Of a DNA stretch of 8,644 bases, positions 1 through 7,359 are shown one piece after another (positions within the stretch are counted from its first letter, which is position 1; each line of letters opens with the position of its first letter). Position numbers and translations under genes: made by a program. The stretch spans positions 1-8,644 of the forward strand of contig CAIVXR010000124.1 of the NCBI GenBank assembly GCA_903909925.1, in the 5' to 3' direction. The stretch is from an uncultured beta proteobacterium. GTDB taxonomy: Bacteria > Pseudomonadota > Gammaproteobacteria > Burkholderiales > Burkholderiaceae. The notes below the pieces were generated by a model. The model was not told the origin of the DNA. It saw only the letters and a program-made list of their open reading frames with translations, and did no database searches.

Positions 1-42
1 AAATTCGTGATCGTGGGCGACCCAGAAAAATTAATTCAATAA
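1..42 (+). CDS. C-terminal tail of an upstream gene, identity unknown (partial)
   Basis: Reading from base 1 in frame 1 gives KFVIVGDPEKLIQ and then TAA at 40-42. Of the other two + frames, one stops at once and the third gives a basic, unprotein-like string ending at 56, so frame 1 is the best candidate for a gene that begins outside the window. Thirteen residues are too few to name it. The VIVGDPEK string loosely recalls the VVVGD-type ends of M16-family peptidases, but that is only an impression. In Burkholderiales that I recall, aroK, aroB and dgt often lie upstream of gltB, and this tail does not look like any of them. No hairpin with a T-tract follows the stop, so no intrinsic terminator is seen. 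The reading could also be chance. Confidence 0.4.
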   Translation, partial: KFVIVGDPEKLIQ

Positions 43-51
43 ATTCAATAA
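34..51. repeat. Perfect 9-bp tandem duplication covering a stop codon
   Basis: ATTCAATAA occurs twice, head to tail, at 34-42 and 43-51. Because the unit is nine bases, it repeats in frame: the upstream reading ends I-Q-stop and is followed by a second I-Q-stop. It looks like a slippage duplication at the end of the upstream gene. The effect is a backup stop codon in the same frame; no further function is evident. Confidence 0.75.
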
Positions 52-240
52 CTTAGATTTTCTCTAGCGTAGTTCTTTTGGCATGAGTCAGTAACTCTGT
101 CCCCTTTTAAATAAGGCATTGTGGTTCAACCTAAAAATAAATGGGACAGACTCATTTTATTTCTATTGCATCGGTATGGGTATTCACCTATATTTGATCC
201 TCCAAAAGTAATCAGGCCTTTGTCGCCCCTCGGAAATACT
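43..240 (+). other. Leader region upstream of gltB
   Basis: These 198 bases are AT-rich and hold no convincing gene. Frame 1 carries stops at 49-51, 70-72 and 112-114 and is then open from 115 into gltB, with a possible GTG start at 121. The residues this would add are not like a GltB amino terminus. A weak dyad, GAGT-N5-ACTC, lies at 85-97. I looked for a sigma54 -24/-12 element (GG-N10-GC), as might be expected for a nitrogen gene, and found none. No riboswitch-like structure was recognised. The likeliest content is promoter plus 5' untranslated leader. Confidence 0.6.
166..194 (+). promoter_or_regulatory. Candidate sigma70-type promoter for gltB
   Basis: TTGCAT at 166-171 could serve as a -35 element (three of six consensus bases, including the important TTG). 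It is followed after exactly 17 bases by TATATT at 189-194, a -10 element with five of six consensus bases. Transcription would begin near 201 and leave a leader of about 40 bases before the ATG at 241. It would exclude the GTG at 121, which supports the shorter gltB start. In AT-rich DNA such matches also arise by chance. Confidence 0.35.
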
Positions 241-3200
241 ATGACTAAACAATTAAATACCGATCTACGTCCAATCGCTCAAGGTCTATACGACCCTCGT
301 AATGAGCATGATGCATGCGGCGTAGGATTCGTTGCGCACATCAAAGGCAAGAAATCTCACGAGATCGTTTCTCAAGGTTTGAAGATTTTAGAAAATCTAG
401 ATCACCGCGGTGCGGTTGGAGCTGATCCATTGATGGGTGATGGTGCCGGCATCTTGATTCAGATTCCAGATACCTTGTATCGCGAAGAGATGGCAAAACA
501 GGGCGTGGCTTTGCCACCGTTAGGTGAATATGGCGTTGGTATGATTTTTTTACCAAAAGAGCATGCATCACGCTTAGCCTGCGAACAAGAATTAGAACGC
601 ACTGTGCGTTTAGAAGGTCAAGTTGTTTTGGGTTGGAGAGATGTACCAGTAGATGTCAAGCTACCAATGTCCCCAACAGTACAAATGACAGAACCATTCA
701 TACGTCAAATTTTTATTGGCCGTGGTCGCGAGATCATGACAACCGATGCACTTGAGCGTAAGTTGTATGTCATTCGTAAGACTGCGAGCCATGCAATTCA
801 AGATCTACATTTAAAGCACGGCAAAGAATATTTTGTTGCTTCAATGTCTGCGCGAACCATTGTTTATAAAGGGCTATTGCTTGCGAACCAAGTAGGCGCG
901 TATTACCAGGATTTACAAGACCCTCGTACCATTTCGGCGCTAGCGTTAGTGCACCAACGCTTTTCTACCAACACTTTCCCTGCTTGGGAATTGGCTCATC
1001 CATACCGCATGATTGCGCACAATGGTGAGATTAATACTGTCAAAGGTAACGTCAATTGGGTCAATGCACGTGAAGGTGCAATTAGTTCTCCAGTGCTCGG
1101 TGATGACTTACAAAAACTGTGGCCATTGATTTATCCAGGCCAATCAGATACAGCGTGTTTTGATAACTGCTTAGAGTTATTGGTAATGTCTGGCTATCCA
1201 CTTGCGCAAGCCATGATGATGATGATTCCTGAGGCATGGGAGCAGCATGCACTGATGGACGACAATCGCCGTGCTTTCTATGAATATCATGCAGCCATGA
1301 TGGAGCCCTGGGATGGCCCGGCTGCAATGGCCTTTACTGATGGCCGTCAAATTGGTGCAACTTTGGATCGCAATGGTTTGCGTCCAGCACGTTATTACGT
1401 TACAGATGATGACCTAGTCATTATGGCTTCTGAAGCTGGTGTCTTGCCAATTCCTGAAAGCAAGATTATTCAAAAATGGCGTCTACAGCCAGGCAAGATG
1501 TTCATGATTGACATGGAGCAAGGCCGCATCATTGATGATGTTGAACTCAAGAATGCCGTGTCAAAAGCTAAGCCATACAAGAGTTGGATCGATGCGGTTC
1601 GTGTAAAGCTTGATGAAGTCGACGCAAGTAAGGCAGACTTGGTTGATGAAAAAACAACCATTCGTCCAGCGGCCAAGTTATTAGACCGCCAACAGGCATT
1701 TGGTTATACCCAAGAAGATATTAAGTACCTCATGGCCCCAATGGCCATGAATGGTGAGGAGGCAATTGGTTCGATGGGCAACGACAGCCCATTGGCCGTC
1801 CTTTCAAATAAGAACAAGCCTTTATATAACTACTTCAAGCAATTGTTTGCGCAGGTGACCAATCCTCCGATTGATCCTATTCGCGAGAATATGGTGATGT
1901 CATTGGTGTCATTTATTGGGCCAAAACCTAACTTACTTGATACCAACAACATTAATCCTCCAATGCGCTTGGAAGTTAGTCAGCCTATTTTAGATTTTGA
2001 TGACATCACGAAGATTCGTCATATTGGCCACTATACCAATGGTAAGTTCCGCTCTTATGAGCTAGATATTTGCTACCCAGCATCATGGGGTAAGGCTGGT
2101 ATCGAGGCGCGCCTAGCATCCTTGTGTGCTGAAGCGGCAGACGCCGTGCGTTCTGGTTACAACATTTTGATCATCAGTGATCGTCAAGTGGATGAGAAGC
2201 ACGTTGCGATTCCAGCTTTATTAGCGACTTCTGCAATTCACCAACATTTGGTTGAAAAAGGATTGCGTACTAGCGTGGGTCTCGTCGTTGAGACTGGGAG
2301 CGCGCGTGAAACCCATCACTTCGCGCTCTTGGCTGGCTATGGTGCTGAAGCTATTCACCCGTACCTCGCTATGGAAACTTTGACTGAGATGGCTAAAGGC
2401 CTATCAGGCGATTTATCTGGTGAAAAGGCTGTCAAGAATTTCGTTAAAGCGGTTGGTAAGGGCTTGCAAAAAGTGATGTCCAAGATGGGTATCTCTACCT
2501 ATATGTCCTATACCGGCTCACAGATTTTTGAAGCGATTGGTCTAAATCCTGAAATCATCAATCAGTACTTCAAAGGTACGCCCTCCAACGTTGGTGGTAT
2601 CGGCGTATTTGAAGTTGCTGAAGAAGCCTTGCGTATGCACACCGCTGCATTTAGTAATGATCCCGTGCTAACGAATATGCTTGATGCTGGTGGTGAATAT
2701 GCTTTCCGTATTCGTGGTGAAAACCATATGTGGACTCCAGATACGATTGCGAAGTTGCAACATTCCACCCGGATTGGTGCAGAGAAGGGCTATCAGACTT
2801 ATAAAGAGTACGCCAACATCATCAATGACCAAACCAAACGTCAAATGACTTTGCGTGGTTTATTTGAGTTCAAGGTTGACCCAGCAAAAGCGATTCCATT
2901 AGATGAAGTTGAATCTGCTAAAGAAATCGTGAAACGTTTTGCAACAGGCGCAATGTCCTTGGGTTCGATCTCCACCGAAGCGCATGCAACTTTAGCAATT
3001 GCGATGAATCGTATTGGCGGTAAGTCTAATACTGGCGAGGGCGGTGAAGACCCCAATCGCTATGTGAATGAGCTTAAGGGTATTCCAATTAAGAAGGGCG
3101 AGACCCTGGCAAGCGTTTTGGGTAGCGATGTAGTGGAAGCAAATATCCCCTTGCTTGATGGTGACTCATTACGCTCCAAAATTAAACAAGTGGCTTCTGG

Positions 3201-4986
3201 TCGTTTCGGCGTAACTACTGAGTACTTGCGCTCTGCAGATCAGATTCAGATCAAGATGGCGCAAGGTGCTAAGCCAGGTGAGGGCGGTCAATTACCTGGC
3301 GGCAAAGTATCTGACTACATTGGTAAGTTACGCTTCTCTGTCCCAGGCGTTGGTTTGATTTCTCCTCCTCCGCACCATGACATTTACTCAATTGAAGATA
3401 TTGCTCAGTTAATTCATGATTTGAAGAACGTCAATCCAAAGGCTGACGTTTCTGTGAAGTTGGTATCTGAGGTTGGCGTAGGCACTGTTGCTGCGGGTGT
3501 TGCCAAGGCAAAAGCAGATCATGTGGTGATCTCTGGCCACGATGGCGGCACTGGTGCATCACCACTATCTTCCATTAAACATGCTGGTTCACCATGGGAA
3601 CTTGGTTTAGCTGAAACTCAGCAAACCTTGGTGCTCAATGGTTTACGTAGCCGTATTCGGGTTCAAGCTGACGGCCAAATGAAGACGGGTCGAGACGTTG
3701 TGATCGGCGCTTTGTTGGGCGCAGATGAATTTGGTTTTGCAACAGCGCCATTGGTAGTAGAGGGCTGCATCATGATGCGTAAGTGTCATTTGAATACTTG
3801 CCCTGTTGGCGTTGCTACACAAGATCCAGAATTGCGTAAGAAGTTTTCTGGCAAGCCTGAGCACGTTGTGAACTTTTTCTTCTTTATTGCTGAAGAGGCT
3901 CGTGAGATCATGGCGCAATTGGGCATTCGTAAGTTTGATGACTTGATTGGTCGTGTTGATTTATTAGATACCCGTAAAGGGATTGATAACTGGAAAGTGC
4001 ATGGTTTGGATTTCAGCAAGATCTTTGCTGAACCACAGGTAGCAAGTGAAGTTCCGCGTTATCAAGTGCTCACGCAAGATCATGGTCTGGCGAGCGCTCT
4101 TGATAATATTTTGATTGAGAAGAGTGAGCCCGCGTTAGAGCGTGGCGAAAAAGTGTCATTTATCGTTCCAGTGAAGAACGTGAATCGCACTGTTGGTGCA
4201 ATGCTCTCTGGTGAGTTGGCGCAGCGTTATGGTCATGCTGGTTTACCTGATGACACTATTCATATTCAATTGAATGGCACTGCTGGCCAAAGCTTTGCAG
4301 CGTTCTTGGCACGAGGCATTACCTTAGATTTAGTTGGCGATGGTAACGACTATGTTGGAAAAGGCTTATCTGGCGGACGCGTCATTGTGCGTGCTCCACA
4401 CGAGTTCCGTGGTGATACTGCTAAGAACATCATTGTTGGGAATACTGTTTTATACGGCGCAATTGCTGGTGAAGCTTTCTTCAATGGTGTCGCTGGTGAG
4501 CGTTTTGCGGTACGTAACTCTGGAGCCACTACGGTTGTCGAAGGTACTGGCGACCATGGCTGCGAATATATGACTGGTGGAACTGTGGCGGTACTTGGCA
4601 CTACTGGTCGTAACTTTGCCGCTGGTATGAGCGGCGGAATTGCTTATGTATATGACGAAGATGGCATGTTCGCTAAGCGCTGCAATACCAGCATGGCAAC
4701 TTTAGAAAAAGTGTTGCCTGCGGCAGAGCAAATTGCCAAGATGCCTCAGTCTGAGTGGCACGCTCCTATTGATGTAAAAGATGGTGGCGAGCGCTTAACA
4801 GATGAGCAAATTTTGAAGAACTTAATTGAGCGTCATTTCCGCTACACCGGCTCAGAGCGTGCTAAAGCACTTTTGGCTGATTGGGAAAATTCCCGTAGCC
4901 GTTTTGTGAAAGTTCTCCCAACTGAGTACAAGCGTGCTTTAGGTGAGCTATGGGACAAAGCACAAAACAAAACTGTTGCCGCTTAA
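241..4986 (+). CDS. gltB: Glutamate synthase [NADPH] large (alpha) subunit
   Basis: This 1581-residue protein is the large subunit of bacterial GOGAT, making two L-glutamates from L-glutamine and 2-oxoglutarate in the cytoplasm. I chose ATG 241 because it has GGAA five bases upstream and gives a 25-residue propeptide before Cys26 (HDACGVGF). This is the family's amino-terminal nucleophile, exposed by cleavage. The class II amidotransferase domain spans about 26-430, with HNGEINT at 260-266. A central linker domain follows at about 465-760. The FMN and 2-oxoglutarate synthase domain (about 850-1215) contains GEGGED (932-937), KPGEGGQLPGGK (1011-1022) and SGHDGGTGAS (1098-1107). The 3Fe-4S ligands Cys1176, Cys1182 and Cys1187 show the C-x5-C-x4-C pattern. 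The glycine-rich GXGXG beta-helix domain covers about 1315-1480. All key residues are present and no frameshift is seen. A start at GTG 121 would add 40 atypical residues. gltD follows after 47 bases. Confidence 0.97.
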   Translation: MTKQLNTDLRPIAQGLYDPRNEHDACGVGFVAHIKGKKSHEIVSQGLKILENLDHRGAVGADPLMGDGAGILIQIPDTLYREEMAKQGVALPPLGEYGVGMIFLPKEHASRLACEQELERTVRLEGQVVLGWRDVPVDVKLPMSPTVQMTEPFIRQIFIGRGREIMTTDALERKLYVIRKTASHAIQDLHLKHGKEYFVASMSARTIVYKGLLLANQVGAYYQDLQDPRTISALALVHQRFSTNTFPAWELAHPYRMIAHNGEINTVKGNVNWVNAREGAISSPVLGDDLQKLWPLIYPGQSDTACFDNCLELLVMSGYPLAQAMMMMIPEAWEQHALMDDNRRAFYEYHAAMMEPWDGPAAMAFTDGRQIGATLDRNGLRPARYYVTDDDLVIMASEAGVLPIPESKIIQKWRLQPGKMFMIDMEQGRIIDDVELKNAVSKAKPYKSWIDAVRVKLDEVDASKADLVDEKTTIRPAAKLLDRQQAFGYTQEDIKYLMAPMAMNGEEAIGSMGNDSPLAVLSNKNKPLYNYFKQLFAQVTNPPIDPIRENMVMSLVSFIGPKPNLLDTNNINPPMRLEVSQPILDFDDITKIRHIGHYTNGKFRSYELDICYPASWGKAGIEARLASLCAEAADAVRSGYNILIISDRQVDEKHVAIPALLATSAIHQHLVEKGLRTSVGLVVETGSARETHHFALLAGYGAEAIHPYLAMETLTEMAKGLSGDLSGEKAVKNFVKAVGKGLQKVMSKMGISTYMSYTGSQIFEAIGLNPEIINQYFKGTPSNVGGIGVFEVAEEALRMHTAAFSNDPVLTNMLDAGGEYAFRIRGENHMWTPDTIAKLQHSTRIGAEKGYQTYKEYANIINDQTKRQMTLRGLFEFKVDPAKAIPLDEVESAKEIVKRFATGAMSLGSISTEAHATLAIAMNRIGGKSNTGEGGEDPNRYVNELKGIPIKKGETLASVLGSDVVEANIPLLDGDSLRSKIKQVASGRFGVTTEYLRSADQIQIKMAQGAKPGEGGQLPGGKVSDYIGKLRFSVPGVGLISPPPHHDIYSIEDIAQLIHDLKNVNPKADVSVKLVSEVGVGTVAAGVAKAKADHVVISGHDGGTGASPLSSIKHAGSPWELGLAETQQTLVLNGLRSRIRVQADGQMKTGRDVVIGALLGADEFGFATAPLVVEGCIMMRKCHLNTCPVGVATQDPELRKKFSGKPEHVVNFFFFIAEEAREIMAQLGIRKFDDLIGRVDLLDTRKGIDNWKVHGLDFSKIFAEPQVASEVPRYQVLTQDHGLASALDNILIEKSEPALERGEKVSFIVPVKNVNRTVGAMLSGELAQRYGHAGLPDDTIHIQLNGTAGQSFAAFLARGITLDLVGDGNDYVGKGLSGGRVIVRAPHEFRGDTAKNIIVGNTVLYGAIAGEAFFNGVAGERFAVRNSGATTVVEGTGDHGCEYMTGGTVAVLGTTGRNFAAGMSGGIAYVYDEDGMFAKRCNTSMATLEKVLPAAEQIAKMPQSEWHAPIDVKDGGERLTDEQILKNLIERHFRYTGSERAKALLADWENSRSRFVKVLPTEYKRALGELWDKAQNKTVAA

Positions 4987-5033
4987 GTTGCTTAATCAAT
5001 ACAGATATTAAGAAAAGATACTAAGGATTAGAT

Positions 5034-6497
5034 ATGGGTAAGGTCACTGGATTTATGGAGTTTGAGCGCGTCGCTGAAACATACGAAGCGCCTACTAAAC
5101 GTCTCCACCATTACAAAGAGTTTGTTATTGCTTTAACTGATGATGAGGCTAAGACTGAAGGCGCGCGTTGCATGGATTGCGGTATTCCGTTTTGCAATAA
5201 CGGCTGCCCAGTCAATAACATCATTCCTGACTTTAATGATTTAGTGTTTCATAACGATTGGAAGAATGCCTTAGATGTTTTGCAATCGACTAATAACTTT
5301 CCAGAGTTTACGGGTCGCATTTGTCCGGCACCTTGCGAAGCTGCCTGCACCTTGGGAATTAATCGTGCTCCTGTTGGCATTAAGTCGATCGAGCACGCCA
5401 TTATTGATAAAGGCTGGGAAAATGGTTGGGTTAAGCCTTTGCCATCTAAAACGAAGACTGGTAAAAAAGTAGCAGTTGTTGGTGGTGGTCCTGCTGGTAT
5501 GGCGGCTGCTCAGCAATTAGCGCGTGTGGGCCATGATGTCACCGTATTCGAAAAGAATGATCGCGTTGGTGGTTTGCTTCGTTACGGTATTCCTGATTTC
5601 AAAATGGAAAAGTGGCTGATCGATCGTCGTGTCGAGCAGATGCAGGCTGAAGGTGTGAAATTTGAAACAGGCGTTTTCGTTGGCAAAGAAGCCATGGGCG
5701 CTGAAGTAAAAAATTACTCCACTAAGACCGTCTCTCCTGAGCAATTAATGAAAGATTTTGATGCAGTAGTCATTAGTGGTGGTGCAGAGCAACCCCGTGA
5801 TTTACCTGTCCCTGGCCGTGAGTTGGCTGGTGTGCACTATGCATTGGATTTTTTGATTCCACAAAATAAAGAAAATGCGGGCGACTTCAAAAATGAGATT
5901 CGCGCAACCGATAAACACGTTGTTGTGATTGGTGGTGGTGATACTGGCTCTGATTGTGTTGGTACATCTAATCGCCATGGCGCAAAACATATTACCCAGT
6001 TTGAATTGCTGCCGCAGCCTCCTGAGGTTGAGAATAAGCCTTTGGTATGGCCTTATTGGCCAACTAAACTTCGCACTTCTTCTTCTCACGAGGAAGGTTG
6101 TGAACGCGACTGGTCAGTAGCAACAAAGCGTTTTGAAGGTAAAAATGGCAAAGTAGAAAAACTGATTGGAGTTCGCTTGGAGTGGAAGGACAACAAGATG
6201 ACTGAAGTTCCAAATTCTGAGTTTGAGATCAAAGCAGATTTGGTGCTTTTAGCTATGGGATTTGTATCTCCAGTACAACAGGTTCTCAGCGCTTTTGGTA
6301 TTGAAAAAGATGCTCGTGGTAATGCTAAAGCTACAGTCGATGGTCAAAATGCTTATCAAACTAACGTTCCTAAGGTCTTTGCTGCTGGCGATATGCGCCG
6401 CGGTCAGTCTTTGGTGGTTTGGGCAATCCGTGAAGGTCGCCAATGTGCACAGGCAGTAGATGAGTATTTGATGGGGTCATCTGTTTTACCTCGATAA
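5034..6497 (+). CDS. gltD: Glutamate synthase [NADPH] small (beta) subunit
   Basis: This 487-residue flavoprotein oxidises NADPH and passes the electrons through FAD and 4Fe-4S clusters to GltB. The amino-terminal Fe-S domain carries Cys46, Cys49, Cys54 and Cys58 (CMDCGIPFCNNGC) and then Cys97, Cys101 and Cys105 (CPAPCEAAC). The FAD Rossmann motif GGGPAG is at 150-155, followed by VGGLLRYGIPDFK. The second nucleotide fold, for NADPH, has GGGDTG at 300-305. The carboxy-terminal FAD-contacting motif AAGDMRRGQSLVVWA starts at 450. The length fits the family. The start is well supported: TAAGGA at 5022-5027 lies six bases before the ATG, and the protein begins in the usual GKVTGF manner. The 47-base gap after gltB has no terminator-like hairpin, so the two genes are probably co-transcribed. 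The stop codon sits in the loop of a small hairpin leading into mlaF. Confidence 0.97.
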   Translation: MGKVTGFMEFERVAETYEAPTKRLHHYKEFVIALTDDEAKTEGARCMDCGIPFCNNGCPVNNIIPDFNDLVFHNDWKNALDVLQSTNNFPEFTGRICPAPCEAACTLGINRAPVGIKSIEHAIIDKGWENGWVKPLPSKTKTGKKVAVVGGGPAGMAAAQQLARVGHDVTVFEKNDRVGGLLRYGIPDFKMEKWLIDRRVEQMQAEGVKFETGVFVGKEAMGAEVKNYSTKTVSPEQLMKDFDAVVISGGAEQPRDLPVPGRELAGVHYALDFLIPQNKENAGDFKNEIRATDKHVVVIGGGDTGSDCVGTSNRHGAKHITQFELLPQPPEVENKPLVWPYWPTKLRTSSSHEEGCERDWSVATKRFEGKNGKVEKLIGVRLEWKDNKMTEVPNSEFEIKADLVLLAMGFVSPVQQVLSAFGIEKDARGNAKATVDGQNAYQTNVPKVFAAGDMRRGQSLVVWAIREGRQCAQAVDEYLMGSSVLPR

Positions 6498-6505
6498 TGT
6501 CGAGG
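6489..6505 (+). promoter_or_regulatory. Hairpin over the gltD stop and the mlaF ribosome-binding bases
   Basis: CCTCGA (6489-6494) and TCGAGG (6500-6505) form a perfect 6-bp stem around the 5-base loop TAATG, which contains the gltD stop TAA. The 3' arm includes the only purine-rich GAGG before the mlaF ATG at 6508. If the stem forms, this site would be masked until a ribosome finishing gltD opens it, which would couple translation of the two genes. No T-run follows, so it is not an intrinsic terminator. The inverted repeat is seen directly; its role is inference. Confidence 0.4.
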
Positions 6506-6511
6506 ACATGA
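6497..6511 (+). other. Four-codon mini-ORF bridging gltD and mlaF
   Basis: ATG TCG AGG ACA TGA begins on the last base of the gltD stop (TAATG, ATG at 6497) and ends in a TGA (6509-6511) that overlaps the mlaF start as ATGA. It is in a different frame from mlaF. Both overlaps have the form used in translational re-initiation. It is so short that it could easily be chance, and I would not call it a gene. Confidence 0.2.
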
Positions 6512-7359
6512 ACACCGACCACCCATACTCTTTGGATACAAGCAATCACTCTGTAAGCGAAGTTGTCGTCTCTATTAAGGACGTCGACTTTTCCTATGCT
6601 CCTGGTGAGCGGCAGATTTTGTCCGGGCTCAATATGGAGTTTCGTCGTGGCCAAGTAGTTGCAGTCATGGGTGGCTCAGGCTGCGGTAAGACTACGATCC
6701 TGCGTTTAATTGGTGGTCAATTTACTGCCCAATCTGGCCAAGTCTTATTTGAAGGTAAAGATATTGGCAAGATGACTGGCGATCAATTGATGGCTGCACG
6801 TCGTCGCATGGGTATGCTGTTTCAGTTCGGTGCATTGTTCACTGATCTCAGTGTTTTTGAAAATGTTGCCTTCCCCCTGCGCGAGCATACTGATTTAAGT
6901 GAAGAACTTTTGCGCTCTTTAGTATTAATGAAATTAAATGCAGTGGGCTTACGAGGTGCGCGCGATTTAATGCCATCACAAATTTCTGGTGGTATGGCAA
7001 GACGCGTTGCGCTCGCTAGAGCAATTGCTCTTGATCCTCCTCTCATCATGTATGACGAGCCATTTGCAGGTCTAGATCCAATTTCTTTGGGCATTACAGC
7101 GCGCTTAATACGAGATCTGAATAACGCCTTGGGAGCCACGAGTCTATTAGTTACTCACGATGTTGAAGAAACTTTTGAAATCGCTGATTATGTATATTTC
7201 ATCGCTAATGGTCGTATTGGCGCCCAAGGCACCCCAGATGAATTAAGTCACTCTACAGATCCATTTGTCAGACAGTTTTTAGATGCAGCACCTGATGGTC
7301 CTGTGCCATTCCATTACCCAGGCCAAAGTTTGGCAGAAGATTTTGGAGTGAGTGTTTGA
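6508..7359 (+). CDS. mlaF: Phospholipid ABC transporter ATP-binding protein MlaF
   Basis: This 283-residue cytoplasmic ATPase powers the Mla phospholipid transporter of the inner membrane. The ABC elements are complete and in order: Walker A GGSGCGKT (55-62), Q-loop Gln106 (LFQFGALF), signature ISGGM followed by ARR (159-166), Walker B LIMYDEP with Asp183 and catalytic Glu184, and switch His217 (VTHDVEE). The ISGGMARR signature and the FQFGALF Q-loop are typical of the MlaF branch. The carboxy tail PVPFHYPG resembles betaproteobacterial MlaF as I recall it. ATG 6508 is the only ATG before the conserved VVVSIKDVDFSY, but its GAGG lies only two bases upstream, which is poor spacing, and the amino terminus is about 15 residues longer than in enteric MlaF. 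TTG at 6532 is an alternative with no better ribosome-binding site. Translation is probably coupled to gltD, 10 bases upstream. The stop overlaps the mlaE start. Confidence 0.93.
   Translation: MNTDHPYSLDTSNHSVSEVVVSIKDVDFSYAPGERQILSGLNMEFRRGQVVAVMGGSGCGKTTILRLIGGQFTAQSGQVLFEGKDIGKMTGDQLMAARRRMGMLFQFGALFTDLSVFENVAFPLREHTDLSEELLRSLVLMKLNAVGLRGARDLMPSQISGGMARRVALARAIALDPPLIMYDEPFAGLDPISLGITARLIRDLNNALGATSLLVTHDVEETFEIADYVYFIANGRIGAQGTPDELSHSTDPFVRQFLDAAPDGPVPFHYPGQSLAEDFGVSV

Noticed and set aside
43..240. Riboswitch or sigma54 promoter in the gltB leader
   Set aside because: No GG-N10-GC -24/-12 element was found and no paired structure beyond a 4-bp dyad could be seen; the region is short and AT-rich.
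1213..1224. Four ATG codons in a row within gltB
   Set aside because: They encode a short methionine run (residues 325-328) before IPEAW in a hydrophobic position of the amidotransferase domain. The run is too short to suggest phase variation or an internal start.
341..4601. Several open frames of 68-91 codons on the - strand within gltB, and one on the + strand at 4334-4573
   Set aside because: They overlap a fully conserved GltB coding sequence, have no recognisable domains or ribosome-binding sites of their own, and are expected shadows of the main frame.
6489..6505. Intrinsic terminator between gltD and mlaF
   Set aside because: The hairpin is followed by ACATGAAC rather than a run of T, so it lacks the second half of an intrinsic terminator.
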